Assembly: GCA_963693305.1 (NCBI GenBank) | Contig: OY855908.1 | Location: 33,189,805 to 33,253,804 of the forward strand | Reading direction: 5' to 3' | DNA length: 64,000 nucleotides | Origin: Meandrina meandrites | Lineage: Eukaryota > Cnidaria > Anthozoa > Scleractinia > Meandrinidae | In this document: in pieces, positions 1 through 15,198 of the stretch | How the letters are laid out: every line of letters begins with the position of its first letter | How positions within the stretch are numbered: the stretch's first letter is position 1 | Notes under the pieces: generated by a model | Told to the model about the DNA's origin: nothing | What the model saw: the letters and a program-made list of their open reading frames with translations, nothing else | Databases searched by the model: none | Position numbers and translations under genes: made by a program

Positions 1-2423
1 GCATTACGGAGAAATAACATGCTTCTTCGTATTCAATGTGACAAGATCAAAAGAAAAAGAAAACAATCTTGGTTCATGTCACGTAATCATTAATTTAGTG
101 GAACTGAAAGTAATCATGTGATAATATATGAATTTTAACCCTTTTTTATATATATATATATCACAAATAAATAATTTACACTAACTATCCAATTTTATCA
201 ACTGCTATCTTAAGCACCTGGTTATCAAGAAAATTTCCTTTCATTTGTGAGCCTTTGAGATGGTGTTGACGAGAAGCAGACCAAATGAACACGTTGGCTC
301 ACCGGTGCCACTTCGTCGGCTGCTGAGAGGAGGTTACTCATGCTGTGTGGTATAACAGTTGCTTATCTGTCATCTCACAGTTATTTATTCATACTTGGTG
401 CTGGGCGAACAGTATGATTTCACTGTTGTTGAGCTATTGAGCACACTGTTTGAGTCAAAACAGGCAATGATTAATCAACAATCAACTTGCCCAATTAACG
501 GCCTCGAAAACGATTTGTGTAAAACAGTTTTTTGACCGTTTCCGCCAGGGACTAAAAAACCCTTTTTACTTTACCTCCCATCTCAAAACTAGTTTAAAAG
601 CACAACCCAGGTTTGGCTCTTCTGGTGACAGGAATTGTTTTTAATACGGCACAAGGTAGTTATGATCAGATAACCGTAGTTTTATGTGAGGGACAAAAGA
701 GTTGTCTGTTTTTACCGAGCCAAATGATTTAGTATATTAAAGTAAACGAGAGCCATGCCCGTAACGAGCAGAACCCAATGTAAATGATTGGCAGCGGTGA
801 TCCCTGCTGGTGCTTTGTTTTGGCTTGCCGAATTCCGTAGACTTTTATGGGAAATGGCAGGTGTGCCACGGAGCATGGCAAAGATTTGTTTTAATCAAAC
901 TCGCCTAGACTGAACTTCTATCTGAAGGTTAAGCTATTTTCTAACCAACAGAAAACCAACGTTTTTAAGCGTTTCGCAATAACAAAGACCTCACTCGATC
1001 ATAATTGTCAGCCAATACGTTGGTGGCGAATCGACCTATGGTAAAACGAGATACATCAATCGTTGGAACTGAGGGGCCATTCGAGGCAAATATCAACTTT
1101 TATAGTCATTTGGTAAACACTTATAACCGCGATGTTTGTTGTATATGCACAAACATCGACTTGCCCATGATATCAGTCGTACGTTATACGAGTAAGTATT
1201 ATCTACTGCTCTTCGTCATTTCCACGGAAAAAAAAATGGCCAATCGCATTTATCTTCCTCGATCGATTTTCAAAATATCAGGGTTTTTAATTTTTTGCGC
1301 TTTTGCAAAGGATAACTCAATACAATATTAAGTGGTGCACTTTTTCAAGCCAATACCAGTTATTGTTTGTATTAAAAGGAAGCAGAAATGGGAAACTTTT
1401 AGACCCGCGATGTGTTGAAGAGAAAAGGCCTCGCACATGAAAACACATACTGGAGCTCTTCGTATATTTTTCTTTGTTTCTCCGATAAGAATTTCGATGC
1501 TCTGAGTTTCTTGTCGAGAGGTTTTTAACATTGATGGGATCCCTTTTGCAGATGCAAAACATTAAAAGCCCACTGTTATTAACATCTGATAAATGAAAAC
1601 CTAAACAACTCTCGAAAAACAAAGGAGTTAAGCATCCAGGCAGTTCCGTTTTGACATGTGTTGATCGCCCTTAACTACAGACTAATTACATGCCGGTGTT
1701 TAATAAACCGAACTCTTCTGTGTAGAATTGACTCCCTGCTGGGAATTATATTGCGCATGTTGGCAGTGGTGCTCTCTGGCATCCTTTTATGTGTATTGAA
1801 ACATTTCCTCAGGCGAAATTTGACAAAATACATGCTAAGCAGGCATTTACTGGAAGAGTTTGTTTCTCCAGATGGACTCGGTTATATTTAGAATTCAACC
1901 TAAACATTTCTTTTTTACAAAACATTACCCCTTAATGGAGTTTATCGAATAGCGCGGCTATGTTAAGTATAACAGTAAGCTTGTTTGCTGGCGACGAATT
2001 GGCCATTCTCTTCGTCGCGTCGAATCCAAACTTTATTACACTTTAAAAATGCCTACCGTTGGGTGGTGTTATAAAGATAAGACTGAAATTTACCGATATC
2101 TCTAGGGCTTGTTTGTTCCATTCATAGACTTTAACTGACGCATAAGACATGAATAGCGCCAGTCTGTAGGCTTTTGTTATATGTAGGAGCTTTTCTTTAT
2201 TAAAATATTTAAACAATCGTCCGAATTGTCATTGGTTGGCGGGCGACATCCGGCACGCGCTGCACACTAAACCTCGATTATCCACTTAAGGGGGAAATAA
2301 GTCATGTTATCGTCGTCTTGTGTTGTCAGTTCAGGCACCGCGAGACTCCTCTAAACGGAGCAGTGATTGGCAACTTAGCTATCTCATATCCCGATACAGC
2401 TTGTCAAACTTCAGTGGAGGGCA
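1..2423. other. Gene-free 5' flank of the first homeobox gene
   Basis: No recognisable coding exon on either strand; the short open frames here have no family resemblance. A TA dinucleotide run lies near 150-161. The last 200 bases before the homeobox start codon are richer in GC and hold an inverted CCAAT box (ATTGG at 2231-2235), so the promoter is probably here. The transcription start was not located. Confidence 0.5.
2231..2235 (-). promoter_or_regulatory. CCAAT box (inverted) upstream of the first homeobox gene
   Basis: ATTGG on the + strand about 190 bp before the start codon at 2424. The other two homeobox genes in the window carry the same pentamer at 173 and 214 bp from their start codons. 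A single CCAAT is weak evidence on its own. Confidence 0.3.
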
Positions 2424-3918
<1,495 letters not shown>

Positions 3919-6900
3919 AAATGGATTTGTGAAAAAGGCTTGGCAGCTGTCATGTACATTATGTATTTAATTCGCACCTTTTTATGACGGCAATGATTAG
4001 TGCACTCTTGTCTTGAAGCCATTAAAAAGCTCGGGTAAATATCTAAACATCTAAAACGTAAAATATCTGTTTATTAAGGGTGCTGCTTTCCTCGAACCGC
4101 AGGAAAATGCAAAGCGAGTAAAACACGAGCGTCAAGGACCCCTCGCTTCAGGGCGGCGTAGTTATATCGCGTGTTATGCCTCAGTGGCATATCTCTGCGA
4201 ACAACACATTTAGAATAAATAAGCACAGTTGCTGTCACGAAAATCAGAGACAAAAGGAAAGCGCTTGTGCTACATAAGGATGAAGAAGCTAAATAAAGAA
4301 AGGGGCGCCTTTTACAAATGGAGTTGTATTCCAGTCTGTTATTTTCGTCAGACAAAACCTACAATTCTTGATACTGCAAGTGCAAGCGGTTTAGTTTGTA
4401 TAGTTCACTGTCGTCTTTATACTACAATAAAGTAAACCAAATAACATTCATGTCAACGTGTTAAGATTACCGACAATTATTAAACACGCATGGAATAAGT
4501 TAATTGGGATTTATTCACGAATGTGTGGGCTCGTTTCGGTTTTGTTAGATTTTGTAATTAATGCCGTGGCTCTGGCCGGCGTTTTTTAATTAAGCGCGAT
4601 TGAAATAATTGCGATTTGTGACTCAGCTTCCAAATATTAAATTATCGCCCCCTCGACAAGGGAATAATCACCGAATTATGAACAAAGCAAGAAAGCGTGA
4701 AATTATTTAAGTGCCATTGGCGACAAATTAAATTGGGCTGTTTATACTAACTCTTCAATACCGTTTTCTTTGTTATGACAAAATAACAGCCAAACAAAGA
4801 CAGCAATTCCAAATAAGGGGCGCTAGGCACTTCTCTGTTGCTTAAATTCGCTTAAATTGCATTAAAAAAAGCCAGTAAATCAAAACTTTCTCTCTTTTGC
4901 CGTGTCTTAGGCATCTAAAAATCACTTTTTTGGCGTGGAAGTTAAATCTGACAGATAGGATAATTCCTATTAATTGACTTAATAAGGAAGCTATCACCAG
5001 TAATAAATGATACTAGGAAACCTTGAGAAACCCTGCTGCAAGACAATAACAGTCCAAAACGTCGAGCGATTAAATCTTTTTCCACATCATTGCATTTTAA
5101 CCAAAAAATCAATCATTTTTACGACAAATTTAATTTGTTTGCGGCATTGAACTTTGATGTTCCGCCATTAGTGAATGCGCGGTCTGCTTCAAATTAAAAA
5201 CAATTCCGCGCGAGCAGTATGTGGCTCAATTAGGCGGCTAAAATTTGTTTTGAAAACTGTCATTTTCCAATTAAGTGCTTATTTTGAGAATTGTTAAATG
5301 GCGAGGATATGAGTCCAGTTTATCTTTTTAGACATCCATTTCATAAGTCAAAGAGATTTCTAAACAACTTAGTGACCGTAAAACTAGTTTGTCCCATCTA
5401 TGAGTGGTGTGCATGTATGTTTGTGCCTGTCAGTAATGCTTGCAGGCATGTAAAGACTCTTCATCTTTCAAAATTGTCAAAATATGTCTTTTTGGTCTGG
5501 ATGAATTTTAAATAACAACTGCAAAAAGTTCCCGAATTGGGTACGGCGCCTTCGTGTGTGAATATTCACCATTTTTGATTGGATTGTATAAATTCTGATA
5601 GGAAATAAGCTTATTTTGGCCGGTAGTGCTCGTAGAAATTACCCATTCTACTCGCAGTTCCGTTGAAACGTGAGCTATTGTGCACGTATTTACCTCAGTG
5701 AAATATCATTTTAATTCGCCCTTGTTACTCGAAGCTTACTACAATTTCAATCATTTTATTTACACGGCCGTTAAAATGCAGTCCCTCTATCACTATTGAT
5801 CTTCGAAATTGGTTCCCTTTCTATCGAGCTCATATTTGAAATATTAGTGTGATAGTCATCTGATTTTGCTCGAGAAGTCCTTATTCTGATCGTTAAGAAC
5901 TAGGACTGAGATTCCCTCGGTCGTTTGTTCTCTCGCTTCACCGCGCTAGACTTGGTGTCAGAAGTGTGATGTAACGTTTAAATCCCTATAGAAGAAAACT
6001 GCTGAGTAATTAAACCAAGAAAAACGAAACAGAACCATGCTTACTGAAGTAAACGGTCAAAAATGGTGTATTCTTGAAATTTCTGCCGCCTGCAGGCCTG
6101 ACGCGAAAGATGGTCTTTGTTTGGGAGCCCTGCAGTGGCAATATATGTAGGCAATTTTCATGTTAAGCCTTCATTTTACGTTTTAAAGCCCTGGCCTAAT
6201 TATGGTAACTATTTATCATAATTATGATGCGTTTCATCGCTGAAAAATTGGTGAAAAAATACGTAAATTTACGGCTAAAAACTGAATGTTCAATCGTCAG
6301 CCATTCTTTGAAAAACGGCGCTATATTTGAATGAAATTATACCACCCACTAACTGATTTGCAAGAGTGACATTTTCAGTTACTTTAGCTTATTCAGTTAG
6401 ACCAGTGGCCAAAAACTGCTTTATCGGAGTAAACAATCAAAATAATAGCAAAAAATGCCTTCGCTTGTTCACCTGTGGACGCCAGGCTTCTTGGAATCGC
6501 TTCAAAATCAAAATGTTTCAAAAGGTTTAAAGATGAGATCCGTCAGGAAAGCGAGTATATTAATTTAAGTTGGACAAAAATCGAACACCAGAATAATTTA
6601 AATCCTATTGCGTTAGCTTCTACCCTTAAAAAAAGGTAAAGATGTAGGTAATTATCCGTGATAACCCCACCAACAATTTCATATCAGAGTTTAAGAAAAT
6701 GAATTTCATAGTTCACAAGTTATAGGCAGAATCTTACACGCAGCCACTTTGTAAAATCGTCTTTTAAGCGATTCGCTGGAATTCAGTGGAACTTCAAAAT
6801 TTGTTTTCGATGTTTGGTGTTGTTAGAAAAGATTTCTTTTGTTAAGATATTTGAAGCAGTGACACAAAAGTTTTCAATTCGTTGTAGGTAATTTTGGGAC

Positions 6901-9900
6901 ATAATTTTGTCCAATAAATACCCGAAGTCGTGGTGGATTCCGTCTTAAAATAGTTCTCTTCGAGTCTTTCGAACGCGAGTAGTAGCCACGGCTCAAGCAC
7001 ATAGCAGACTACATGCACATAGCAGTTCATAATAGAAAGATAACAAACATGTAGGCTATGACTAGAAGAGATATAAACAGTTTTGTCCGTACAATTGTAA
7101 AAGAATCCTGGAACAAGCCGTGATTGTTTGAGATATTTTCAGTAAAACTGGCGCGTCGGACATGGATTCAACAAACAAAAAGAACATTTACCCTACGGAA
7201 ATTTTTTTTGTTCCTTTTTGTCGTCTTTAATCTTTCATGTGGACAGATGGTTTTTGGTAATAAGCAGGAATGAATAAACAGCCGATTTGCCAATAACAGA
7301 GTATTTTCCTTTTAGGCAAAACTCCATGCAGCTGGGCGAATGTTCAAGAATTAACGGCGCTTTATTTTAATTTAGTAACGCATAATATTACTTTAAATAT
7401 TCCCTTTTATGGCGGTTTCGCTCCATTTCCGTTGCCTTGACACAAGAAAAGGCCACAAAATATTACTTCTACAAAATCAGTAGAATTTTAGAGAAGGAAA
7501 CACCCCGAATTTGTTCCATTTCTGTATTAATTGGTAAAATGATCATGATTGCCACCTTCCTGGTATCATGGTCCACTGTTTTATATACAATTAGAAATTG
7601 AAAAAAAATATATTTTTTCTTAAGTCAAAAGGAGTTCGCAATAACATCGATTGATTTTTGGTACTTTTGCCCACACTTCAATTAATATTATGGATAATTG
7701 TCCACTCTGGACCATAGTGATTTCGTTTGGCCGCTTGGTTTCTAGTACTAGACTAACGTCTCTTGTTCAATTACGTTACCCATTTTTACTTACTTTTCCC
7801 ATCCACCTTCGCAAAAAAGGTAAATCTAATAACATGCAAGTTGCCCGGGGTTCAGTATAGATAAAAAGGTTCAGCAGTTATCTTAACGTCACGAGTTTGT
7901 TTCATGAACTGAAACACCAGGGGTTGGTTGTGAACAGGGGGTGGATACCTGCTCAAGTGTTTTTCTTTAAAAATATCATCAAGGAAAAAAGTTTAGGCTG
8001 TTTATTTGAAAACGGTTTAGGCTACAGTGTTATAAATATTACACGCCGGTCCACACTGACAAAAATACTGCAGGCAGGTGTAGCACTTGAAGACCTCAAA
8101 ATGTTCACTTTTCAATTGAGGCGATTGAGCGGATTTAAATTTTAACCAGTCAAATCGACCGCTTTAAAATCCCTTTTTTACAAGAGAGTTTAAAATGGTT
8201 AATTTGATTGACAAAATTTTAAAATGCCTTTGTTAAAATCTAGCAAATCAATTCATGCGTTCCAGAGCCAGCTTTTGTTTGTGCAAAGGATACGCCGGCT
8301 GAGAGGGACAGGCGGGTCTGGGAAGAGAATGTTTTGGGTCAATCGACGACAAAAACTAAATCCAAATGAACTTAGAACAGCACAATTTCCAGTTGTTATC
8401 TCCTCCTTTAATTTGTTGACTCATTCACACGTTCTTCGACTTGTGGAATGGAATACTCAGCCTGTATCATGCACACCGTCTGGTGTACTGCAGCGAGAAC
8501 GAGGAAAACATCCAAACAGCAATAACAAGGATAGCAAAGTAACAAAATTACAACTGAAAATGTCGTGGCTGAATCTACCAGCCTTCACCCTTCACCTGGG
8601 GCTAAAATACATTACTGTAATTATACAGCGGCAAAAACGCGGGAAAATATACTTATGCATGTACAGTGTACAATTCTGCATTCAACAGGGAAAGGTACTT
8701 TAAAAGAAGCTGTGGCAACGCAAAACGTCGAAGTATTTTCGACAAGCTATTTCGATGGATACTGTCAAAGGCTTTCTATCGATCAATTTATTTAGATAGT
8801 ACTCTGTCATTCATTGCGCAGTGCTCCAGGATGTTCCTTGAAGTCAATTTGTGCTCACTTGCTTTTTACCCTTTTCCATAAGGCTTTTGTTAATCGCTTC
8901 AGCCACTTGCATCATAATCACCATAGGACTTGGTAGGGCTGTGAACTTCTTTCCCGAATACGCAAGTGCTGAAATAGGGATACAATTAACGCACTCAATT
9001 AATGCATGAAAAACATTTTTTTTCGTCTAATTAAAAATAGTTATTCTGAAACCTTGCATAGACTATTGCCCTCTATGTCCTCTATCGATAGCCTTGTCTT
9101 CTGCTTTTGCCAGAATCATTAACGTTCTTCCTGAAAAAAATTTTAAAGTTACAACTGTGAAAGACTTCACAGAAATACTTCACGTGCAAAAATACAAACT
9201 TGTAGATTTCCTTAACGCTTATATGCAAATTCCTGTAAATACCCATTCCACCATTCGGTCTTGACTCGTACCTTGAAGCTTTAATCCGACAACGTTAATT
9301 GAATTAGCTGTATACCACAGGCTAATAACAATAATAATGTGTTCGTTAATATAGTTGTTCGTGAGTTAACTGAAAACGGCGCCCGTGATAAACACTCAAA
9401 AATCCACTCTATGCCAGTTATGTAATTGGCCTGGTGTTTTTGAAGTCGTTTTGACGTTTTGTTAAACATAAACTATCGTCAAAAGGTTATTACATATGGC
9501 CAAGGCAAACTGGCCGAAATGAAATTCAAACGAAAATGTGTAAGGTTTAAGCTTTAGAAACATCTTTAAACCTGGACGCCATCTTGGCACTGAGGTATGA
9601 GAAACGTTGCCATGGCAATTTTGTTATTTCACATATGAAATTATAAATTAAATCTAAAGTTTCCCGCCAAAATTAAGGAGTATTTTTTCACCCATGATAT
9701 TAATTGTGAAGCAATCAATTCTTCGTTTTCGTGTAACTCGACCCAGATGACACGTGGTACGCGTCAAAAATTTGAATTTGTAGCGACTGTCACAGCCCGA
9801 ATTTCCCCGTTGTGTATGGACGGTGGTTCGTGCGAACTTTCCAGCGTAGAGCCATACAGAAAGTCGCACAGTGGCCGTGTTTGCGTTCGTGGTCGTGCTC

Positions 9901-9950
9901 TGTATAAACAGGCCTTTTATTAGATGACTACCTAAATAAAATATTACCCT
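3919..9950. other. Long gene-free region with a homeodomain-site-rich segment
   Basis: No supported exon. The open frames around 8224-8795 are 60-159 codons long in overlapping frames and match nothing I recognise. The segment 4500-5280 is unusually dense in TAATTA/TTAATT/AATTA cores mixed with short GC blocks, and is listed separately as a possible enhancer. Confidence 0.5.
4500..5280. promoter_or_regulatory. Candidate enhancer: cluster of homeodomain core sites
   Basis: Repeated TAATTA, TTAATTAA, AATTAAA and CAATTA cores lie 0.6-1.4 kb downstream of the stop codon of the homeobox gene at 2424-3918, alternating with non-repetitive mixed sequence rather than simple AT repeats. This is the look of a developmental enhancer, but it rests on motif density alone. 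Confidence 0.25.
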
Positions 9951-9996
9951 TTGCCGCTTGCCCTTTGTCGTCTAATCTTCCAACCTCCCAACCCCA

Positions 9997-10014
9997 CCCC
10001 CCCCCCCCCCCCCC
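9997..10014 (+). repeat. Poly-C homopolymer
   Basis: An unbroken run of 18 C. It sits at the start of a 0.5-kb AT-rich stretch that ends in a GTT microsatellite at 10451-10472, so the two may be the edges of an old retroposed sequence. Confidence 0.8.
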
Positions 10015-10450
10015 ACTTTTTAATGGAATTTTTAAACAACCAACCACATATTACTGCAACACACAACCAAACTTTTAACCAACTCAGCAAGGAATGCAAT
10101 GTACAGGATTTAAGAATTTACACGCATGTGCGTGGGCCAAAATTGAGCTTAGTGTTATTTATTGATACTTGCTTGTTGCTTATTTTAATTATTAATTGAT
10201 CTATTCTGCTGTATATCTGTACGTGAATTATTTAGTATGTTTTGTGTTGTAATTTTAACTCATAATTATGATTTGTGTTATGATTAGTTAATTAATGCCT
10301 TTTTTTTCCTGGCATGTGTATATTTTAAATTAATAAATGTAGGTCACCCAACTAGTTTAGTTAAGTTATTTTTGGTGACCAGTCACTTTTTTTTAATTTT
10401 TAATTTATATCTGTTATCATGTCATGTAATAATAGTACAGTACAAATAAA

Positions 10451-10472
10451 CGTTGTTGTTGTTGTTGTTGTT
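10451..10472 (+). repeat. (GTT)n microsatellite
   Basis: About seven GTT units directly after AAATAAAC. Such a 3' trinucleotide tail following a decayed sequence is common in non-LTR retrotransposons, but no coding part is recognisable just upstream. Confidence 0.7.
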
Positions 10473-10959
10473 AAATTTGTTAACTCTTTAACCTACTACC
10501 TGCCGCACTTTTCTTTTACTTTCCAAAGTCAACTTTCTTCTTATTTGCTTCTACATCCCTCTTTTTCAGCCGGAAGATTTAAGGAGCTCTAAATGAAGCT
10601 AAAATGAATGATAGGTCTGTGAGACACATTTCCATCAAGTCTTGGAAATCCAGTATAAAATAACAATGGCTAAAATGTACCCATATTTTGCAATAAGCAG
10701 GTATGGTATGGGGCTGTTCAGTTCTCAATGTATTTTCTACGAGATAATGAAGAAATTACGTGCTTTCACTAGAAAAACATCCAAAAATAGTAAGCTGTTT
10801 TTAATTACACAATCAAGAGAATAAGAACTAGGAGCCTCTTAGGGTTGAAATACGTTTTAACAGGCTGAAGAATCCTGACTGGCAATATTTTAGTCAATAA
10901 ATTATTATTCTTTTATTTACAGGTTGGACTACTTTGAAGTTATTAGTTCTTCACTCTTC

Positions 10960-11480
10960 ATTTTTTTATAGCGCTTATTTCCCAAGGTTCAATGGCACTT
11001 TACAAATGAAATAATATGTAAAATAATAAAAAAAAAAATATGTAAATAAAACTAGCTAAACTATAGTTAAGCTAGTTTATTTTACATATTTTTTATTATT
11101 ACTTACCAACCTACTCTATAAAATTTTAAAAACATATCAAATGTTAAAAAGATACACATTTTAAAGCTTAAACTTACAAATGCTTGATTAAAAAGCCAAC
11201 TTTACAGTTTGCTTTTAAAACTATCCGTGGAATACGAGGCTTTGATATTGTTAGGCAATATGTTCCACACAGTTGGTACCGCCACCGCAAACGATTTGAA
11301 CGGCCCCCGTAGCCTTTTAGATTAAATCTAGGCTTATGAAGAAGATTTTGACTGGACGATCTTAGTGTCCTAGCTGGGTTGTAGGGCTTGAGCACCGTAC
11401 TGGGGAGCTTCACCGCGAAGAGCCTTAACGGTAATGAGCACAGGCCAGCACAATTTTAAAGATGATCCTTTGTTCTACCA
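10960..11480 (-). mobile_element. Decayed non-LTR retrotransposon (LINE) 3' fragment
   Basis: On the - strand, 11413-11170 encodes a broken version of the C-terminal end of a LINE reverse transcriptase: residues such as ARTLRSSSQNLL and FNLKGYGGR, then, after a frameshift, a VPT-WN-LP-like segment and a lysine-rich tail. The family pattern is that of coral and fish CR1/L2-like ORF2 C-termini. A 3' untranslated part follows down to about 10960 and contains GCGCTATA near the end, a frequent tail motif in these elements. It is 5'-truncated and frameshifted, so not functional. Confidence 0.6.
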
Positions 11481-11616
11481 GAGGCCAATGAAGATTCTTG
11501 AGTACTTGCGAATACCCGATCAACCTAAACACTTCTTTCTGTGACAGTTATTTTTTCATAGCACACATGTAAGTCAGCGTTCGCCGGCGTTAGTAGTTTG
11601 GTCCGTAATGTTCTTA

Positions 11617-11886
11617 TCAGTTGTTTCCCCGGGCGTCCGTTACAATACTGGTCTCCTGACTGGTCACCAGCTGCTGCTTCGTTTCTTGACCGTAGGCGTC
11701 CATGCTTCTACAATCTTCCTTGATGTTGTCACATTTATGCCTTATGTCGATAGCCTCTTTCACCATTGACCCTGCGTGCGTACCAGTTTGGGGGTAGATG
11801 AATAGCTTTACCTCGTTCTTAATCGGATAATAGAAGTTTTGAGCCACGGACGGCAACCGGAAGGCGAATGTTTGAGGTTTTGGCAA
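11617..11886 (-). other. Unrecognised open frame next to the LINE fragment
   Basis: A 89-codon frame lying between two LINE fragments. The segment KEAIDIRHKCDNI faintly recalls the KEAI-IR motif of GIY-YIG domains in Penelope-like elements, but the match is short and I would not name it. It is most likely transposon debris. Confidence 0.2.
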
Positions 11887-12609
11887 ACTTTTACCTCCAA
11901 AACAAATAGTCAGAGAGCTTTCATTTTAGCACTTACAACTTGAATTTCGAACAAAAAGCTGACAATAAGCGCTGAAGACGAGAAGGTTCCATTTCCGGCT
12001 GCCGTCTGTGGCTCAAAAACGCCTATGCTTAAGCTTTCTAATGGCCGGTCTCGTGGGTGTGCTCTTTAAACGGTGTAGGTTAGAGTTCGAGCGAGTCGAC
12101 TGGTGCTGTATCGACCGTTGTGTAGGACTTGGAAACAGTGCTTATACCTTGTTGGGCGAAGTGGCACCGATAACCCCTGGACATAAGACAAAACCATGGT
12201 GGATTTGAACTCTGTCATAGTGAAAAAGGTGTGGAAATACTAGCGCGGCTCTTGTTTCCACGGCATTTCACCACACGTGTTCTTTTATATGTCAGGGTTT
12301 TGAATGGAGGCGTAAATTATCATCTTTGCCCGTCTTACATCTGAGTCATCTTGAATCAACTTTGCAAAGTAAATGTTGCAACATGAGCATTTTATTTTCA
12401 AGTTTTTAACAGCTGCCAATTCAAACATGTTAGCATATTGTTATCTTTTAATCGAGTTGAATTTACACCGGAATCAAATATCAAAAAAATTCAGCTACGT
12501 TTCCGTATTAGCTGGCGCTGTTGGATGCAACTTCCCAGAAAAAAATCAGATTTAAAAAGAATCTGAAGCAAGGAGACTCAAGAAATTAGCCCATCCATTT
12601 AAATTAATG

Positions 12610-13900
12610 GGGCATTATTAATATTGTTCGTTCGTTCGTCGTTGTCGACGATGACCAATAACATCACAGGGCGTTCACTGGTTGTGTGTCCGGCTGTGGG
12701 TGATCAGTCTGATGCGGGCTCGGAAGGCTCTGCCACACGTTGGACACTGGTGATCAGCGGTTGCTGGACGTTCGCAGCATGCGCTTTCCTTCGCCCTCGG
12801 CAATCCGGCGTTATTCATAGTTTGTGGTACCTTTCCTCGTCAGGTATCACCAAGCAGGGCGGTCTTGAGCTATTTCTCCGCAGGCCTCTGGGTCAATGTC
12901 AAAGCACTTGCATGACACTTTGAATGAATATTTGAAACATTTCTTCTGCCCGCCAGCACATATTTTGTCTTCGTTCACTTCGCCATAGAACAGTCTCTGG
13001 CATTCGGGCAAGGTGGCCTGCCTACCTAATTTGAGCCTTTATCAGCAGCGCCTTGTAGATGCTTGGTAGGCAGGATTCAGAGAGGACTTCAGTGTCTGGG
13101 ACTTCATCTTGCCAGGTGATATGCAGGATCTTTCTCAAACAGTATTATATGGAAGCGATTCAGTTTTCTGGCGTACAGGTTTACAGAAGAGTGGGCAGCA
13201 TAGTTGCCTTGTACACCTTCAGCTTTGTGGTGATTTTGATGCCTCTCCCCTCAAAACTGATTATTCTCTTAACTTGACCCAAATGTGTAACAGATCTTGG
13301 CGATGCGCTCATCAACCTCATCGCATCTATGTGCACACATCTAGAGATGGTGCTGCCAAGATAAGGGAATTTGTCCATGACTTTTAGAGTTTGTCCTGTG
13401 ACACCTCCTTCTTTTTGGTGCTGATGCATGTGAGACCAACCTTGGGACAGGCAGTGGCGAAGTTGTTCATGCTCTGTTGCATCTGGCTTTCAGTGTCCCG
13501 GCAGCATATGCGAAAAGGAGGTTCCTCACTGCATCTTCTTTGACCTTTGTTTTGGCCTGCAAGGTTGCAGAGTTCGCTATCAGTCCTGTATCTGATTTTG
13601 AGGTAGGTTTCATCATCACCGGCAAATGCATCTGACAAAATGACAGAAAATATCATGCTGAAGAGCGTGGGCCAAGACGCAGCCTTGTTTGACTCTTTGG
13701 TGCCTGGGAAAGCTTTGGCGGGTTCTCCATTGTCCAGTACTTGAACAAGAGTGCCGTCGTGAAACTGGCGCACCATAGATGGTGACGAGCTTGTTTGGAT
13801 AGCCAAACGTCCCCGTGATCTTCCACAGTCCATCACGACTGACTGAGGCCTTTTTGAGGTTTACGAATGTAGCGTACAGGTCCGGCTCTGTTCTAATTGT
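12610..13900 (-). pseudogene. Decayed LINE reverse transcriptase, 3' half
   Basis: Read on the - strand from about 13900 downwards, several frames in succession give recognisable pieces of a non-LTR reverse transcriptase: DLYATFVNLKKA (RT motif before the first catalytic Asp), VRQFHDGTLVQVLDNGE, PTLFSMIFSVILSDAF, then ISTKKKEV, KFPYLGSTISR-VHID, ITTKLKVYKA-LPTLLY, and a last part resembling FDIDPE--EIAQDRPAW. The pieces change frame repeatedly (boundaries near 13836, 13429 and 13384) and the FADD-type catalytic box is not intact. This is a dead fragment of a widespread family. The 3' end near 12610 is marked by GTTCGTTCGTT on the + strand. Confidence 0.85.
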
Positions 13901-14962
13901 TAGTATATTGTTGTATCCAATCGTATTAAAAGATCTTATTTATTTAAGGTATTTGCTTTTTATCTGAACACACCGCCGAAGGTTACCGGTAATGGGCAGA
14001 GAAAAGGGGCCTGTCCCTTGCTTTGTGAGCAGGGCAAATGGGATGCCAATTTTTGACATGTAATGGGAACTACTTCACGAATGATTTTATAACCAATGCG
14101 CGCTCGTGAAGTAGTTGTTAAGCTTCAATATCTGCACGCAAATTCTCCTGATTGATTCCCATAAATTTTTCTTATAGTGTTAGTTGGGAAAGAGTAAGAT
14201 CAAAGCAATTTCTCTTTGGTGATCATTTTAAAAATTCTCTTAACCTTTACTCTTGATAAACAAGTGATATTGAGAGGATAAATTTGATGTTGGTCACAGC
14301 CTTGGACTTAAATGGTTAAATTAATGATTTTTCATCATAGTAGTTTCTGGAGAAAATTCAGTAATATCACAAACACTTATTGTTCATTCGAGAAACTTAA
14401 GATGAACAACGATTTTTTTATGCTTGTTGACTCCTAAAATTGAGCGCAATGTAAAATGTAATTTCTGACGTGTGAATGAATGAATTAGTCTGAAATTACT
14501 ATTCTGACGGCACGATTTAGAGGTTCCCGGGTTGATCTGGGATGTTTAGGTATATACAGGTTTTTGGCGGGAGATTTAGGTCATTCTAGGTCGGTCAGTC
14601 TTCGTCTTCGCTCGCTTTCAGTTTTTTCTTTAACATGTTGTTTGAACAGCTTTTGTAAATAGTCTACTGTAAAATGTTCTAGTTTATTTAGTTGAACCCT
14701 TTCCTCGGGGTTTCGTGCTGCTGCATTAGACGAGGAATACGTTTCCACACAATTTTGGCCACTTCTAAAGGGTGGTTTTAGTGGTTTTTCACATCTGGCG
14801 TAGCACACCTTTGTATTCTTGGAAACAATAGTTGTTCTTTGTAAGAACTTAGATTGTAATCAGGATATCTTTTGCATGAGATGACTGACTGACGCATCCT
14901 CAATAAACTTTCACATTGAATGTCTCGTGCTAGTGTAGTCAGAATGTACGGATACCTTGTTC

Positions 14963-15041
14963 GATGGGTTAACATATAATAAGTGCGCATATTTTACAAG
15001 CAATGAACAAAATGCCCTCTCGTATTATATGTTAAACCATC
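14963..15041. repeat. Short inverted repeat (MITE remnant)
   Basis: GATGGGTTAACATATAATA at 14963-14981 is matched, with one mismatch, by its reverse complement at 15023-15041, enclosing 41 bases. No target-site duplication was recognised. Confidence 0.55.
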
Positions 15042-15154
15042 TAATAAGGGATTATTATTCCACTTTTGAGGACGTAAACGTTTGGGACGTTTTGTCCAAC
15101 CATTTTGTTGCTCCGCTTTGCGTGCGTACTTTTGCCCCGTTTTAGAGCGTAATA

Positions 15155-15198
15155 GCGGAGCTCCCGCGGGCGCCGAAGGCGCCCACGGGCGGAGCTCC
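15155..15198. repeat. GC-rich near-palindrome
   Basis: GGAGCTCCCGCGGGCGCC is followed after a 3-4 base loop by GGCGCCCACGGGCGGAGCTCC, which can fold into a strong stem with one small bulge. It stands out from AT-rich surroundings. A palindromic tract of CCGTACGTACGT units follows at 15256-15287. It is probably the end of a DNA transposon. Confidence 0.6.

Noticed and set aside
1005..1331. 108-codon open frame at the left edge
   Set aside because: No recognisable motif, and composition is like its non-coding surroundings.
8224..8795. Open frames of 159 and 76 codons
   Set aside because: They overlap in different frames, show no recognisable domain or conserved motif, and no splice-linked neighbours.
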